Source: Atherinomorus stipes
Taxonomy: Eukaryota > Chordata > Actinopteri > Atheriniformes > Atherinidae
Reading direction: 5' to 3'
DNA length: 64,000 bases
NCBI GenBank assembly: GCA_023101725.1
Contig: JALJCO010003102.1
Coordinates: 124,001 to 188,000 of the forward strand
In this document: piece after piece, positions 26,072-37,796 of the stretch
How the letters are laid out: each line of letters begins with the position of its first letter
How positions within the stretch are numbered: the stretch's first letter is position 1
Made by a program: the position numbers and the translations under genes
Notes under the pieces: model-generated
What the model saw: the letters and a program-made list of their open reading frames with translations, nothing else
Told to the model about the DNA's origin: nothing
Database searches by the model: none

Positions 26072-28230
26072 AGAAAGTCAAAATAAATCCGCAACAAATT
26101 TCTATTGTTTTTGAGTTCTCCTTTTACAATACCACACTTCACTGATCATGGCTGGCAATCAGCCATTTTGTCTCGGTTACTCTGATATTTGCACAAGGAG
26201 TCCTCTACTTTTGCACAGCTACTGTAGAAGATTAGCTTGGGTTTAGGCAGTACAGTTACCTGGTTAAGTTTATATACTTAATTGATTTGGTTAGGTTATT
26301 GAAAGTATCATAGCTTGGAATTAACCACTTTACAACAGAAATCCGGTTTGTAAACACGAGGAAATAGTGTTTCATTATGTCTGTCCACTTTGAAAAGTTT
26401 TTTTTTTTTTTTTTTGCTGTTGTTCACTCGTAGAAACAAACAGAAACACAAGCCAAAAGCAATAAAAAAAAAAAAACCCTTTTGCCTTCGCAGAAGAGTA
26501 ATGGCCAGATGATTTTTGTTGTTCCTTTCCTTTTCTTTTCCATTGTTGTCTCATTGCTGCTGGGAAATGCTCTGGCTGCAACACTTTAAAGTTCTAAATG
26601 GAGCTTTTGGTGGAGCAGGTGGGCAAATATGAAGGAGCACCCCAGAAATTATTGTCAACATATTCTCTTTACAACCACTCAAACAACCAGACAGGGCTCC
26701 CATTCTGCAAAAGTCAAATATTTGGCTAAACTTTTCAACTTCTTTCAGCACTTTTCAGCATTTTAATTGTACAGTTTGTAGCTCATCGGTTTCTCAGTTA
26801 ATTGAATTTTAATACACTACTGAATAGATAGTATAAAGTAAGGAGAATGCTGATCAAAATCATTAGCTAATTGGTGGTGGGGGCGGGAGGAGGGGTTATA
26901 TACCAATAGTTGATTTCTAATGAGTCAGACTAGAGGAGTGATGGTTAATGAAAGAACAATGGAAATATATAAATGAGATAATATTGCATGATGTCACTAA
27001 ACACTCATAAAAGTAGTTAAGTTTTTACTTTCAGTTCTTGTCTGTTGTCTAAACAGACAAACTGTCATTATTAATCCTAAATTTAAGTGTTAATTTCTCT
27101 GCAAATGCTATTTTTCTATATGTGATATATTGTTAGTATTTCCACATCTAGGCTGTCTAACTGCTGAAAACATTGTTGGTGATATAGAGTAATGCAACTA
27201 AAGGGTCTTGATAGAATCAACTAGCATGATGGCATTTAATCAAAAATGCTCATTTTATTAAACAGGTCCCATTTCCACTTTACAATTTTCAAAACATATT
27301 TAAAGGGCATTCTTAAATCCAAAACATGAAAGACATATTAAACCTCCAAGAAAACATAATCTCCCACCTCAGGCATAAACTTTTTTAATGAGAATTAATA
27401 TTAGCCATGTTTTTTAAATCCAGGAGTCATTCTTGTATCACCTCATGATAAAAAATATGCACACAATATGATTGTTTATCTAAAAAAGTTAAATGCTTTC
27501 CTAACAGGGACTTAAAAAAATAAAAAGATAAATAAGATTTGTTTATATTTTGTGTGTATAACTGTTAACAACATGGTATTCCATTTGTTTTTTGGTGGCT
27601 ATGACAGTGTCATTTGTTAGTTTTAGACTTTATTTCTCTTTTTTTTTCTTTTTTTTTTACTCTGGATATAAATGTGGACATGTCTTCATAATACAAGATT
27701 CAAAATATATCAAAACAGCATGTAAGATTACTTTAAAAAAGTATAACAAAGAACGAAAAATACTGACCAATCAAAATGCCAACAAAACATTATTAGCTAG
27801 AACATACAACACAATCTGAGTAAAAAAGAAACAGAGGGGGGGGAAAGCACTTAACTCTCATTAAGGTCCCTTTTACTGACCATATTGCAACTGAAAATTT
27901 CACTTCAAATAATCATTTCATCAAATTATTTGCATGTACAACATTTAAAACTTTCCTTAAAAGGAGCATGTTATTTTCATTACGTTATAATTGCTCAAAG
28001 AGGCTAAAAAGGGGGAAAAAAAGTCCCTGAAATCCTTAAAAACTGGGACAGAGAAGGGCATTTAATCCTGAAAAAGTGACATGAAACTTTATCATAGCTC
28101 TGACCTGGTTTCACCAAACAGAGGGAAGTTATTAGGTAATAAATTGATTATCCTACCTCAAAAACGCAAGTCTGTGACCTTTCAAGCAGACATTTTACCA
28201 AAAGTTGGAAGCAGACATCCCGCCACTGTA
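26072..28230. other. Non-coding, nothing recognised
   Basis: T run at 26398-26414, A run at 26464-26476, an AT-rich body and no recognisable protein or paired repeat ends. Confidence 0.6.
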
Positions 28231-28281
28231 AAATAATAATAATAATAATAATAATAATAAAGTAATAATAATAATAATAAT
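28231..28281. repeat. (AAT)n microsatellite
   Basis: About sixteen AAT units with one AGT-type interruption near 28261. Trinucleotide length may be polymorphic. Confidence 0.92.
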
Positions 28282-28362
28282 GGGATGATAAATTTCAACA
28301 TTAGATGGCTCTCAATTCAATGTGTGCTTTGCTAGCTGATTTATATGATTTCATTGGAAATA

Positions 28363-29450
28363 CAGTACGGGCCAAAAGTTTAGACACACTCCCATTAAAG
28401 GCATTATAGAAGAAGTTTCTTTCAACAATTTTTGCAATATTCAGTGAAATTGGATTCACTACCCCATACGCTATGATTAATTAAAAGCTTTAAGTATATA
28501 AATATTATTATACATAAGCTGTGAAAGTAATGGTGCTGAAAAAAACATCCGCCAATCATCTCTGCATTCCTTAACTTTTTCATTTGTCTACTGGCTCATC
28601 AATCACTTTTACTACCGTAGTGAGAGCGATTGACGGTCAGGTTAACGGGTAACAGGCGAGACTGATCAATGAGAGTGATTGAATGGGGAGAACAATACTG
28701 CATCCCGGAAGCTGCGCGCACTCGTCTGATGTTTACAGCAGGTAGCTAACATCATTTTGCTAGCAGTTAGCGATGTTCAGACAACGAGATTCAGTTTACT
28801 TGCGTTTGTGAAGAATCTGTACCTGCTGTCTGCCCATGCATGTTATTCTGTGGCCGTGGAAGGGAGCTGTGATTCTAGCAGGGTGCATGCACATTATTCA
28901 GAAACTCACTTACAGTCTCTGCTTTCTGAAAGGCCGAAAACGTCTTCAATAGCGCCTTTGAAGATGGAAAAAAATCAGCTGTCAGTAAAATAAGTTGAAG
29001 CTGACAAAAGTAATAATAAATAAAAATTTTGACAACATCATGACTTTGATTTTTAATTGTGGTTCACAGAAATATTAAAAACAAACACAAAATGATAAAA
29101 GCAAACAAGCATGATGGGGCTTATGAACTAAAATTTTATTTAGCAACACTTGAACGCAAGCGTTTTCCGTAACATCCAATCAGATTCTTGCACCTGTTGA
29201 CAGGTAATTTGGTCCACTGTTCGTTTGCAAGGTGCTCTAATTTGCCTGGGAAAGTTTTGTTTTTATTTATTTATTTTATTAATTTTTTAAAACCACAATT
29301 CAAAATCTTTTTATTTTATTTTATGAAATTTTAATTTAGTAATTCTTTTTTATTCATTATTTCTTTTTTCATTTTCTTTTTATGTGAATTACTCTTGTAC
29401 TCTTTAGCTTTTACTTTAATGGGAGTTTGTCTAAACTTTCAGCCATACTG
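28363..29450 (-). mobile_element. Tc1-type transposon relic with an internal insertion
   Basis: Left terminal repeat CAGTACGGGCCAAAAGTTTA then GACACACTCCCATTAAAG, preceded by TA. The right end, reverse-complemented, is CAGTATGGCTGAAAGTTTA then GACAAACTCCCATTAAAG, but the flanking TA is lost. The right-hand half (from about 28959) is homologous to the three relics at 43115, 51627 and 52176, including a transposase C-terminus on the minus strand. In those relics this segment follows the terminal repeat directly. Here about 550 bp of unrelated, CpG-richer sequence (28403-28958) sits between them, so that block looks like a later insertion. The terminal repeats differ from those of the three other relics but keep the inner ATTAAAG, so this is a related subfamily. 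Confidence 0.8.
29136..29246 (-). pseudogene. Tc1 transposase C-terminal fragment
   Basis: The minus strand reads GKLEHLANEQWTKLPV then NRCKNLIGCYGKRLRSSVAK and stops: 36 codons with no interruption. In Tc1-family transposases the C-terminus follows the pattern E-x-W-x-K-(I/L)-P-x-x-x-C-x-x-L-(I/V)-x-x-Y-x-K-R-L, and the fragment fits it closely. The catalytic core and DNA-binding domains are absent, so no activity is possible. The same region survives, more damaged, in the relics at 43115-43642 and 51627-52146. Confidence 0.8.
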
Positions 29451-31197
29451 AATAATTTTCTTTCATTTTGTTTCTTCCTACATAAAGAAATGTTTTTCTG
29501 ATATTCTCTGCATGTCGAGGTGGTTAAATTGAGATTGGTGGACTAAATGAACAAACAATAATACACAATTCCAGATATTATGGACGCTTTCCTTTTTATT
29601 TAGACTCCCACACAGTTTCAGATTATACCGTGCCCTCTTTGTCATGAAATTTAAAGTGACAAGACATTTTTAATAGAAACACAATTTAACTGAGATGTGG
29701 TGGCAAATCAAACTCGGGGACTCACATAAATTACAACTTTTAAAAGAAGATAAAATGTATGTTTTGGACAAAGCTTATGTTATCAGGAATATAAATGTGT
29801 TCTGAATATTAAACTTTTAATGTGAGAAATTGAAAGAGAGATTTATTGTTGATATGATACATTAAAATAATGTTAGTTATTGCTGACATTGCAAAAAATG
29901 TCCATGTACCAATTAAAGATAATTAAAAGTTTGACATTGTTCTTAAAAAAAAAATAGTGTTATCTCTTATATTACGTGATTAAGAGCTTTTTATTAATAG
30001 CTTTAATCTTTTGGAACATAATTTTTCACATTTTTACCTCTTAAGAAGCTAATCAAATCTTCTAGACTCCCATATTTCATTTAAATAACCCAAATAAGTT
30101 TTTATTACTGAGTACAACTTTTTAGCATGTTGTATAAAGCCACACACATATGGAAAGACAGGTAAAAGTCCTTGTGGTTACATTGTTGAGAATCAGGCAG
30201 CTGAGACAGCAGCTGAAAGGTCCTTGAGGATCATGAGATGGGGAATTGAATCATTAGGGCTCAGATCTTTAATAACTACCCAGGGGAAAATTAATATCCT
30301 TGCAATACTCAGTGGCAGCAATTGCTCATCTGTTAGAATGTACAGTGAATGTCACGACTCTATATGCATCAGAGGAGAAGATCTCAACTGTTCCGTGCAA
30401 TGTTTCACTTGAAAATGCCAGCCCTTTGACTCCAGTGATTCACAGTCTGTCCCTCACTTTTCTTTTCTCCCACTTTGTGGTTATTTGAAGAGTTCTTAAC
30501 ATTCCCCCTATAGATAAGAGATCCATTTACTCTTGGCTTTGTGCTATGTTTTTTAATGACCCTCACTCTACACACAAAATACAATTTTGGCAGCTTCAAG
30601 CCTACATCTCAGTCAAACTGGGTTCAGTTGTCTTACAGTTATTAGAAATAAAGATACTGTTGTGTAGAGTGTTAAGAGCAAAGCAGATACTACTCAGCTA
30701 ACATTCACTGAAAATGGCCACCTCATTTAGATATAACTGGCTATAAGCATAACAGAAACGTCTACTGTTGCCATGGAGATCGGGCTTCTTGTATGGCTGA
30801 CCCAAATTAAGTTACCAATTATGGTGTATGAGACTCACCACCGACACATTTCCAACGCTTGAACATTAAAGAAATTTTTGAGTGTGATGTTATTTATCAA
30901 GAGATCAGAAGAATCAGGCATATTAATATCAAAGCCCTTCAACATGTGAAACTTTCAGTCCAGCATTTAATATCGTCACAAGTTTTTGCTCCTACTTTAT
31001 GGTTTGCAGTCGGATTAAAGCACATTTCCAACCTAAAATGACCCAGTTACGCTTGTTTGCCAACTTTACGATGCATGTATAAACCAAGTAGGGCACAAGA
31101 CGCCACAGATCACACTTGAACATTATTGAGACATGCAAAGGGACATGCACTTGGACATGTTAAGACAAAAACAGTCTTTCATGATGTCACATTTTAC
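29451..31197. other. Non-coding, nothing recognised
   Basis: Very AT-rich sequence, without element ends or protein similarity that I can see. Confidence 0.6.
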
Positions 31198-31407
31198 TAT
31201 TTTAGTCAGTTTAGGTCCTACAAAGGCCACAGTCCTGCAGTTTTCCCACACCTCCTGTTCCACACCTGACTCAAGTTAATAAGTCACTGTGCAGAGTTTG
31301 ATTGGCTATTGGATCTTTTTCATTTTAAGCAGGTGTGTTGGAGCAGGGAGACATGGAAAACCTGCAAGATTGCGGCACTCGTAAGACTGAATTGAGTCCT
31401 ACAAACA
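31198..31407. mobile_element. Short hAT (Charlie-like) element, worn ends
   Basis: An inverted pair is visible: the left side has CCTACAAAGGCCACAGTCCT then GCAGTTTTCC, and the right side, reverse-complemented, has CTTACGAGTGCCGCAATCTT then GCAGGTTTTCC. Between them lie CACACCTGACTCAAGTTAAT and AGCAGGTGTGTTGGAGCAGG, phrases of a widespread vertebrate hAT repeat whose ends start CAGGGGTGTCCAA. The outermost bases have decayed, so the limits are approximate and no target duplication is visible. Non-coding. Confidence 0.65.
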
Positions 31408-31492
31408 AAAAACTTGCTCAGATTTGCTTCACAGATAAATAGGCTAAAATATACCTGCTTTTTAAGGTTAAAACATTTTTTTCATTGATTAT

Positions 31493-32121
31493 TTAAAGGG
31501 ATATTGTGTAAGTTCTCCTGTGTTTTATTCACAAAAACTGATTATTTGGTTCAAAAGTGTTTTTTCATTAATCAGTAATCACTCCCATCAACAAACTGAA
31601 GTGCTCCTCTAAGTTCTAAATTTGCCGTTCGTATCATTCATTTACACATCGAGCGGGGCGGCTCGGTGGAGGCTGCCATGTCGTATCGCCATGTTTTTGC
31701 GTTCGGGAGAAGCGTGACGGTAGGAAAACACAGAAACTCACCAGACACACCGGAGTTTTCAGCTCAGTTCGAGGTAATGCCTTTGAAAAGTCACCGCGCT
31801 GCAGAGGGGAGAGACTAGCGTCTCACTGATGCTGGGTTCACGTGCAGTCGGGCAGACGGCCGTTGGTAACAAACCAGATGTCATTTTAATCAATGAAGCC
31901 GAGCGAAAGACGGTAAAATATGGGTCAGGGAAAACAATACGACATCGCCATGACAACCGAACAGATGTGGACTGATGTCACTGTAACTGACGGACCACGT
32001 CTTCACATAGAGGCCGGTGATAACTTTACATTCAGCGGATGTCGTCGGTCTGCCCGGTTTCACGCGAATGCAACATGAAAAGTACGAGGGAGCTGCTCCC
32101 GATTACACAGTGTCCCTTTAA
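31493..32121. mobile_element. TTAA-flanked non-autonomous DNA element
   Basis: Left end TTAA then AGGGATATTGTGTAAG; right end, reverse-complemented, TTAA then AGGGACACTGTGTAAT. 629 bp in all. The interior is clearly richer in CpG than the flanks and includes GGAGGCTGCCATGTCG at about 31669-31684 followed by a CGCCATG word, shared in part with the element at 25540. No transposase. The minus frame at 31759-31956 has no known similarity. Confidence 0.82.
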
Positions 32122-34248
32122 AAACACATAAAGGAACTGTCAAGACCAATGTTTTACTGACTCCCTCCTACTTTTGAATGCACAGCAACTCTGCAGTGAT
32201 CAATAAATACTTTTTAACTTAAATGAAAAATTTAAACTCTTAAAAGGAGCCAGACACCTGCTTTTCTCTTGCAGCTACTTCTTCAGTAGTAAAGCAATGG
32301 TTCTATTTTTGACTTCTTTACAAGCCCAAAGATAACTAAGTGTAGAATTTGGAAAGTGTGATTATGGGTTTGATTATATTCAGACACATTCTCACCATGT
32401 GGTATTTCTCTCAGCTGCAAATAGTAAGTAAAAGCTTCAATATTCAAACAAACATACCTTCTGCAGCAACTTCTTAATGTCTAAATTTGATAGTGTTGAA
32501 GTCTGCGCATCTAATTTGCCTTGTTTAAAGAAATCTGGCAAAAAAAAGAAACAAAGGGAAAAAAGTCTTACAGTAATTTTACAACTTTTTACCCTAAAAA
32601 ACAATCACAATTTCCACATTTTTGTTAATCTAATTTCAATTACAAATATTTGTTCTTCTTCTTTACTGTTACAGTTCATTACAGTTTAGATGTGTTTGAA
32701 TCATTCAGAGCATTTAGGTTATTTGATGCTCTGCCATTTCCTTGACTGCTGTCAGCACTTCTTTAATCTTCTTAAAGTGCTAAAGGAGATTTTCTGGGGA
32801 AAAAAAATAGATTCAAATTACAATATGTCTTCTTAAGATACAGCAGCATCGTGTCTTTGTGTTCTCTTTTTATTGCAGCAGTAGCTTAACCTGATGCTGC
32901 AGAATTCCTGCATTGCTCTTAATGACATATTCTCTGCTTGTTTACTTGATGTCAGTTCACAGTAAAAACTGCCTGCACATTTTAATTATAATCTCCCTTA
33001 GTCTTCACTGAAGCCTTCGTGGAGTTTGATGTTACGGCTCTAATGCTGTGGTTGCTATTGTTGTCATAATCTATAAAACAAGCTACATCTTAAATGAAAT
33101 ATTCTGCACATTTCACCCATGTGCAGTCATAAAAGCTTTACAGTCTTATTCAAGAAGATTCCTGGAACACTGTGTAATATTCAGCATTAAACTGGTGCAG
33201 CCTCTACACGTAATATTTCATGGCTTCCCACTGTGTGTGATTCCACAGGCAGAGTCATCCCATAAGAGCAGTCAGGCTGATGTACTGTAGAAGTAGATGG
33301 TAGTAAATACTGTATGGACCTAGGAAAACCCCTATTGCTTTTTAGGGCCCACAAACTCACCTTGAAGCAGGAGGAAATGTTCTCATCACTGAACTCTGGT
33401 TGAGAGCAATGGGGCTGCAGATGATACAGGGCTCAGAAAAAGAAAATACGGAAACGGTTGTGGGGAGGCAGGGGGTGGAAATAAAGTAGTCAAGGTGAAA
33501 AACAACATACTATCTGAGTCATGAGACGGGACTACTGTAGAAGGAGAGATGTCAGGACTTCAAAATAACAAAGCATCACATTAGATCTCGTGTGTATGGG
33601 CAACGTCACACAGAGGCTTTAGAAAAACAAGATCATTGAGGCATTACTGCTTACAGCAACATATGCAAACCAGCGTTGATGTGCATGAAAGATTTTATCT
33701 ACAGAATCAAACAAAATCCAATAGCTTTTCCTACAGTAATATGCAGCGCTTGAGATGGGACAGAAAGAATAAATATTGCATTGTAATCTCTCAGATGTGG
33801 TTCATTTGTGTGTGTGTGTATATATATTAATATATATATAATTTTTTTTCCCCCCATTTCCATTGCTGAGGATTAATTCTAGGTCTGCTTTGGTGTTGAG
33901 TGCAGAGAACATAATTATAATCATTTTAATCTGATGGCAGCCCAAAGGAAAAGAAAAAGCCTGTCAGATGCAGGTTTTATATATATATATATATAAAGCT
34001 GGACATTTTGCATTGATCTTCATTCATTATTTCAGAGCTTTAAGATTCAGTGTAAAGTTCTGTTGTGTTACAGTTGTGCTAGTCCTGTGATCACAATGCA
34101 TCTGCATAAGTGGAATGAAAATGAAGTGATGAAAAGCAACTTAATTAATCTTGAAACTGTAAGTTATAAACTTTACCATAACATAAGAAGAATTATACAA
34201 TAATAAACAAAAAAAGGCAAAATTATAAAGATTAGACATCATTAAAAC
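32122..34248. other. Non-coding, with TA-rich microsatellites
   Basis: Holds a (TG)n(TA)n tract at 33809-33842 and a (TA)n tract at 33978-33996. Otherwise no gene or element was recognised. Confidence 0.6.
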
Positions 34249-34819
34249 AAGGGAGGCCCGGTATTATCAGCTAATATTGGCATTAAAATGTGATATCGGA
34301 AAGTATCTGTATCAATTTTTTGGGGCTTATGTTTTTACTAAAGAAATCTCGCAAGATAAAGTAACGGAACGAGATTTAATTCCATCAGCACCGCTCCAGC
34401 ATGCCCCTGGTATTTTGGAAGAACTTCATATCCCAGCATTCCTTTTAGCGTCATGTGATTACGGTGCAGCTGCTGCTACAGACTGACTTGCTTTGAAGCT
34501 GCTTATAATATGTCTGATTTTGAGTTGTTGGTTAAGTTACCAAGTTGTCAGAAACATAATGATTAACCACATGTTGGCTAATACCTGCTAGTGTCTGATA
34601 TATGGCTGCCAGATTTCCAAAATTAACTCTCCTGGCTTAGTTAAGATTATTTGAGGATCTTTGGTCTAAAAGCAGTTATATTTATCAAAATATGAGAGAT
34701 GCAGCCTCACAGTTGTCTGTATATATCTGTTTAGGTTGGTTTTGGATATCTGATATTAAGAGTTGGACAATATTGGTTATTGGATATGGGTAAAAAATTA
34801 ACAATATCAAACATCCCTA
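34249..34819. mobile_element. Non-autonomous hAT element with perfect 8-bp duplication
   Basis: 571 bp flanked by ATTAAAAC on both sides (34241-34248 and 34820-34827). The left end reads AAGGGAGGCCCGGTATTATC and the right end, reverse-complemented, reads TAGGGATGTTTGATATTGTT. The differences are mostly transitions, as expected from decay of CpG-containing ends. Multiple GATATC/CTGATAT words lie subterminally. The interior matches a teleost family beginning TAGGGATGCCCCGATATT, as far as I recall it. No transposase frame. Confidence 0.88.
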
Positions 34820-37220
34820 ATTAAAACTTGCGGTTTTAATTAATTAATTAATTAAAAGCGTGGTAATCTTAAAGGAAAGAGTCCTATGTTATAGTATGTT
34901 TGTTTAAAGTGAAGATAGATACATGTACAAGTATGTTCTTTTTTTTTTTTTTTTTTACTTTAATCAAAACATTTCACCCACCCACTGGAGGACAACTGAA
35001 TTAATGGTTGGAGCTTTTTAATCAGCAATAAAAAATTTAAAAAAATGGATACTGTACACTTTGGAGTTTCTTGCATCAGTGAAGGCTGATTAGGCTGCAT
35101 GAATGAGACATTGGGGTGCATTTTTTTGTAAATACATTTTATTAGAATGTCAGTCTTATGTTATAACAAATTGTTCATTTTCCAAATGGGGTTTTAATAA
35201 TGCAATTACCCTTCAAAACGATTTTCTGCACAATAATGTCAAAATAATTTGTGTGACTATAAATTTAAATCGTCTTTCAAAAAATCATATTTAAGGCAGC
35301 AAAACTGTGGCTAAAAACGTCTTGGACATTAACATAAAACTTTGTTTTTGATGGGCTTGATATAAAGCTACTGTAAACATAGATGGTGTTCATTTCTGAG
35401 TTTAAATAAAGTCTTAATTCGATCCGGAGGGAAACCTTGACATTCCACGAGCAGTGTATCCTCTGCAGGTCTCTCAGCTTTAAATATGCCTTCTTGATGT
35501 CAAAAATCGTGTTTAATATTCTCAGAATGTAGCCGTTGCTTAAAAGGCATGAGGCGTTTAATAAAAGAGGTGCAAACAGGCTGAATATTTCTTAACATTA
35601 CAACACAGCAGTCTGGTTTGTGTCATTTACAGAAAAAGACCTTAATTTGATGAAACAACTGAAGCTAACCACCTTCATAATTTGTAGATTTTTCGTTTGG
35701 TCAATAATGAAATGCTGCATGTACAAGATGAGAGCAGGATAGGACACAGCCTGAGGGATAATAAGAGCAGAAAGGGGACAAAGAGAGAATATGCATGCAT
35801 GCATCTGCTTGTGTGACACAAGATGCCTGTCAGTGTGAGAGGACAGCTGCTGAAACGCACGCAGTTATGTGCCAGATGAAGGTGACATTAGCCCTGCAGG
35901 GCAGCAGCAGGTGTTTATAGAAAGGATATGAGACAGTTTCTTAATCCTCTCGAGACAGATGTGAGGTAAAATACAAGCACCCCCTTCAGTTCTTTTTTTT
36001 TAATTGCTCATTCATTTAGACCTTAAATAACCCAAAGCAAAAATACTGTATGATTTAAAAACTATTCAGTTGTATAATTGATTTGCTCTTTTGTCTTAGT
36101 TTATGTTCATTTTCACTGCAGCAGGCTGTAAATAGTGACTGTCATCTTGACAGATAGCAGCAGCATGTGATGCGATCATGAACTGTTCACTCCAGACTCT
36201 GTTTGCTCTTCTCTGCGAGCAGAATGGTTCATCACACTGAGCAAACAGAGACAGCGGCTTCTTTAGGCAGCAGTCTGCAGGTGAGACTACAGAGGTCAAA
36301 CGGTTTGACAAAGGGAAAAACCATGTCTTATAAAGTGACTGTAATACGAAATGATGGACATGGCAGGAGGACGTCAGGCTCTAGATGACTTTTATCCCGA
36401 AACATATAAAAACAGGCATTAATTTTCACCATGTTCACTAAATATGTGGCAGATAAATTGACACATCATAATGCCTTGGTTTCTTCTTTTGAAATAATAC
36501 GTATAAGCGATCCTCTTGCAACTACTCCTGCTGTGTCACAGTCAGAGAGAAGCTTGTGATTAGTTCCAACAAAAGACTCATATGACAAAGATACAATAAT
36601 TCCTCTTGTTCTGCGTGAGTTTGTTATATTTATTGTGAAGCATCCTTCAAGTAGTGTCAAAAGCATATTTGAAATAAACTGCAACAAACTGCATTGCATT
36701 ATATTGCAGCTGGACAGGAATGAATTGAATCATATCAAACTACCTGCCTGAAAATAAATTATAGGTGCTCTGAATTATTGAGTGTATATTGAGCTGCATA
36801 TTGAATCTGTCACACAGGGACAGATGCAAAGCTGTGGTAGGAAAGTAGCTTGTGATCCAGAAACACAACCTGACATCTGAATGGGGATGTGAAAATGAGA
36901 ATGTTTCCACAAGCACCTTTAGTATAGTGAAGAAGAGCTACTCCAACATTAGCTTCTTTAGTGACGGCAAAGAAACTCAGACTTTTCTATAAATGGATGC
37001 ACAAAAAGCCCAATAAATCACTATAATTTTCTGTTACAACTTGATTTGTAGACAAGCTCTGAAGTGAGTTGCTTGTGCTTGATATCTCGCTTGGCCAAAG
37101 TCCCAACTGTCTCATATAGCTAGCTTGTGTAGCACATTTTCTTGTTTTGACATAAATGCTAGTAAACTGTATCAAATTCAAGTAAGACTTGTTTGAATTC
37201 TGAAATGCGACTCAGCCACA
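34820..37220. other. Non-coding, nothing recognised
   Basis: Contains a (TTAA)n tract at about 34835-34856, a T run at 34940-34957 and a GCAT repeat near 35792-35803. No recognisable gene or paired element ends. Confidence 0.6.
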
Positions 37221-37796
37221 CACGTTGGGAAAGTTTTATTTTCTACATGAACTAGTTCACAGGTAAGTTCACACATTTTAAAATGAACTTGTTCAGTTCA
37301 TAATAACAACTTTGAAGTTTGCTATTCCAAAAATGAACCTCATAGTTCTCAGTCCACTATAACCTTTTGCTGCCATGATTTGCAATTTGATAATGCATGC
37401 ACGGTGCGACTTGGGTGGATGGTGTCACCAGGTTTGGGTTTGGTGTGTGCCCCTATATACTAAGGCTTGTAAACACTGTGTTTTAGTTGGGATTTCGCCT
37501 GGAAAAGGTCTCCAAAGCTAAAGGTGGGTGCCCCATGTCTGACATGCTCCCTGTCTTAGTTGACATGCTACAGGGGGTGGAATGAAACTGCAGCGCAGCC
37601 GGAATGAGGCACACACGGAGCCGTTGTGAATTGGTAAAAAGAGAACGGGTATAGACATGAGTGGCAATTACACACGCCAGAATGAACATGTTCACAGTAA
37701 CCTTCATCAGGCAGAAATACAGTATGTTCACGTTCATCCATAATATGAACAAGCTTATGAATGATCATTCAATGAACTCGTTCAGGTGCAACACTG
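37221..37796. mobile_element. Degenerate hAT-like element rich in GAACNNGTTC words
   Basis: The right end, reverse-complemented, is CAGTGTTGCACCTGAACGAG then TTCATTGAATG. The left end is CACGTTGGGAAAG followed by TTTTATTTTCTACATGAACT. Both sides are loaded with imperfect palindromes of the GAACTNGTTC type (37249-37258, 37286-37296, 37683-37693, 37774-37783), a hallmark of a common teleost hAT family beginning CAGTGTTGGG. No target duplication could be confirmed, so the left boundary is uncertain by a few bases. Confidence 0.6.
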
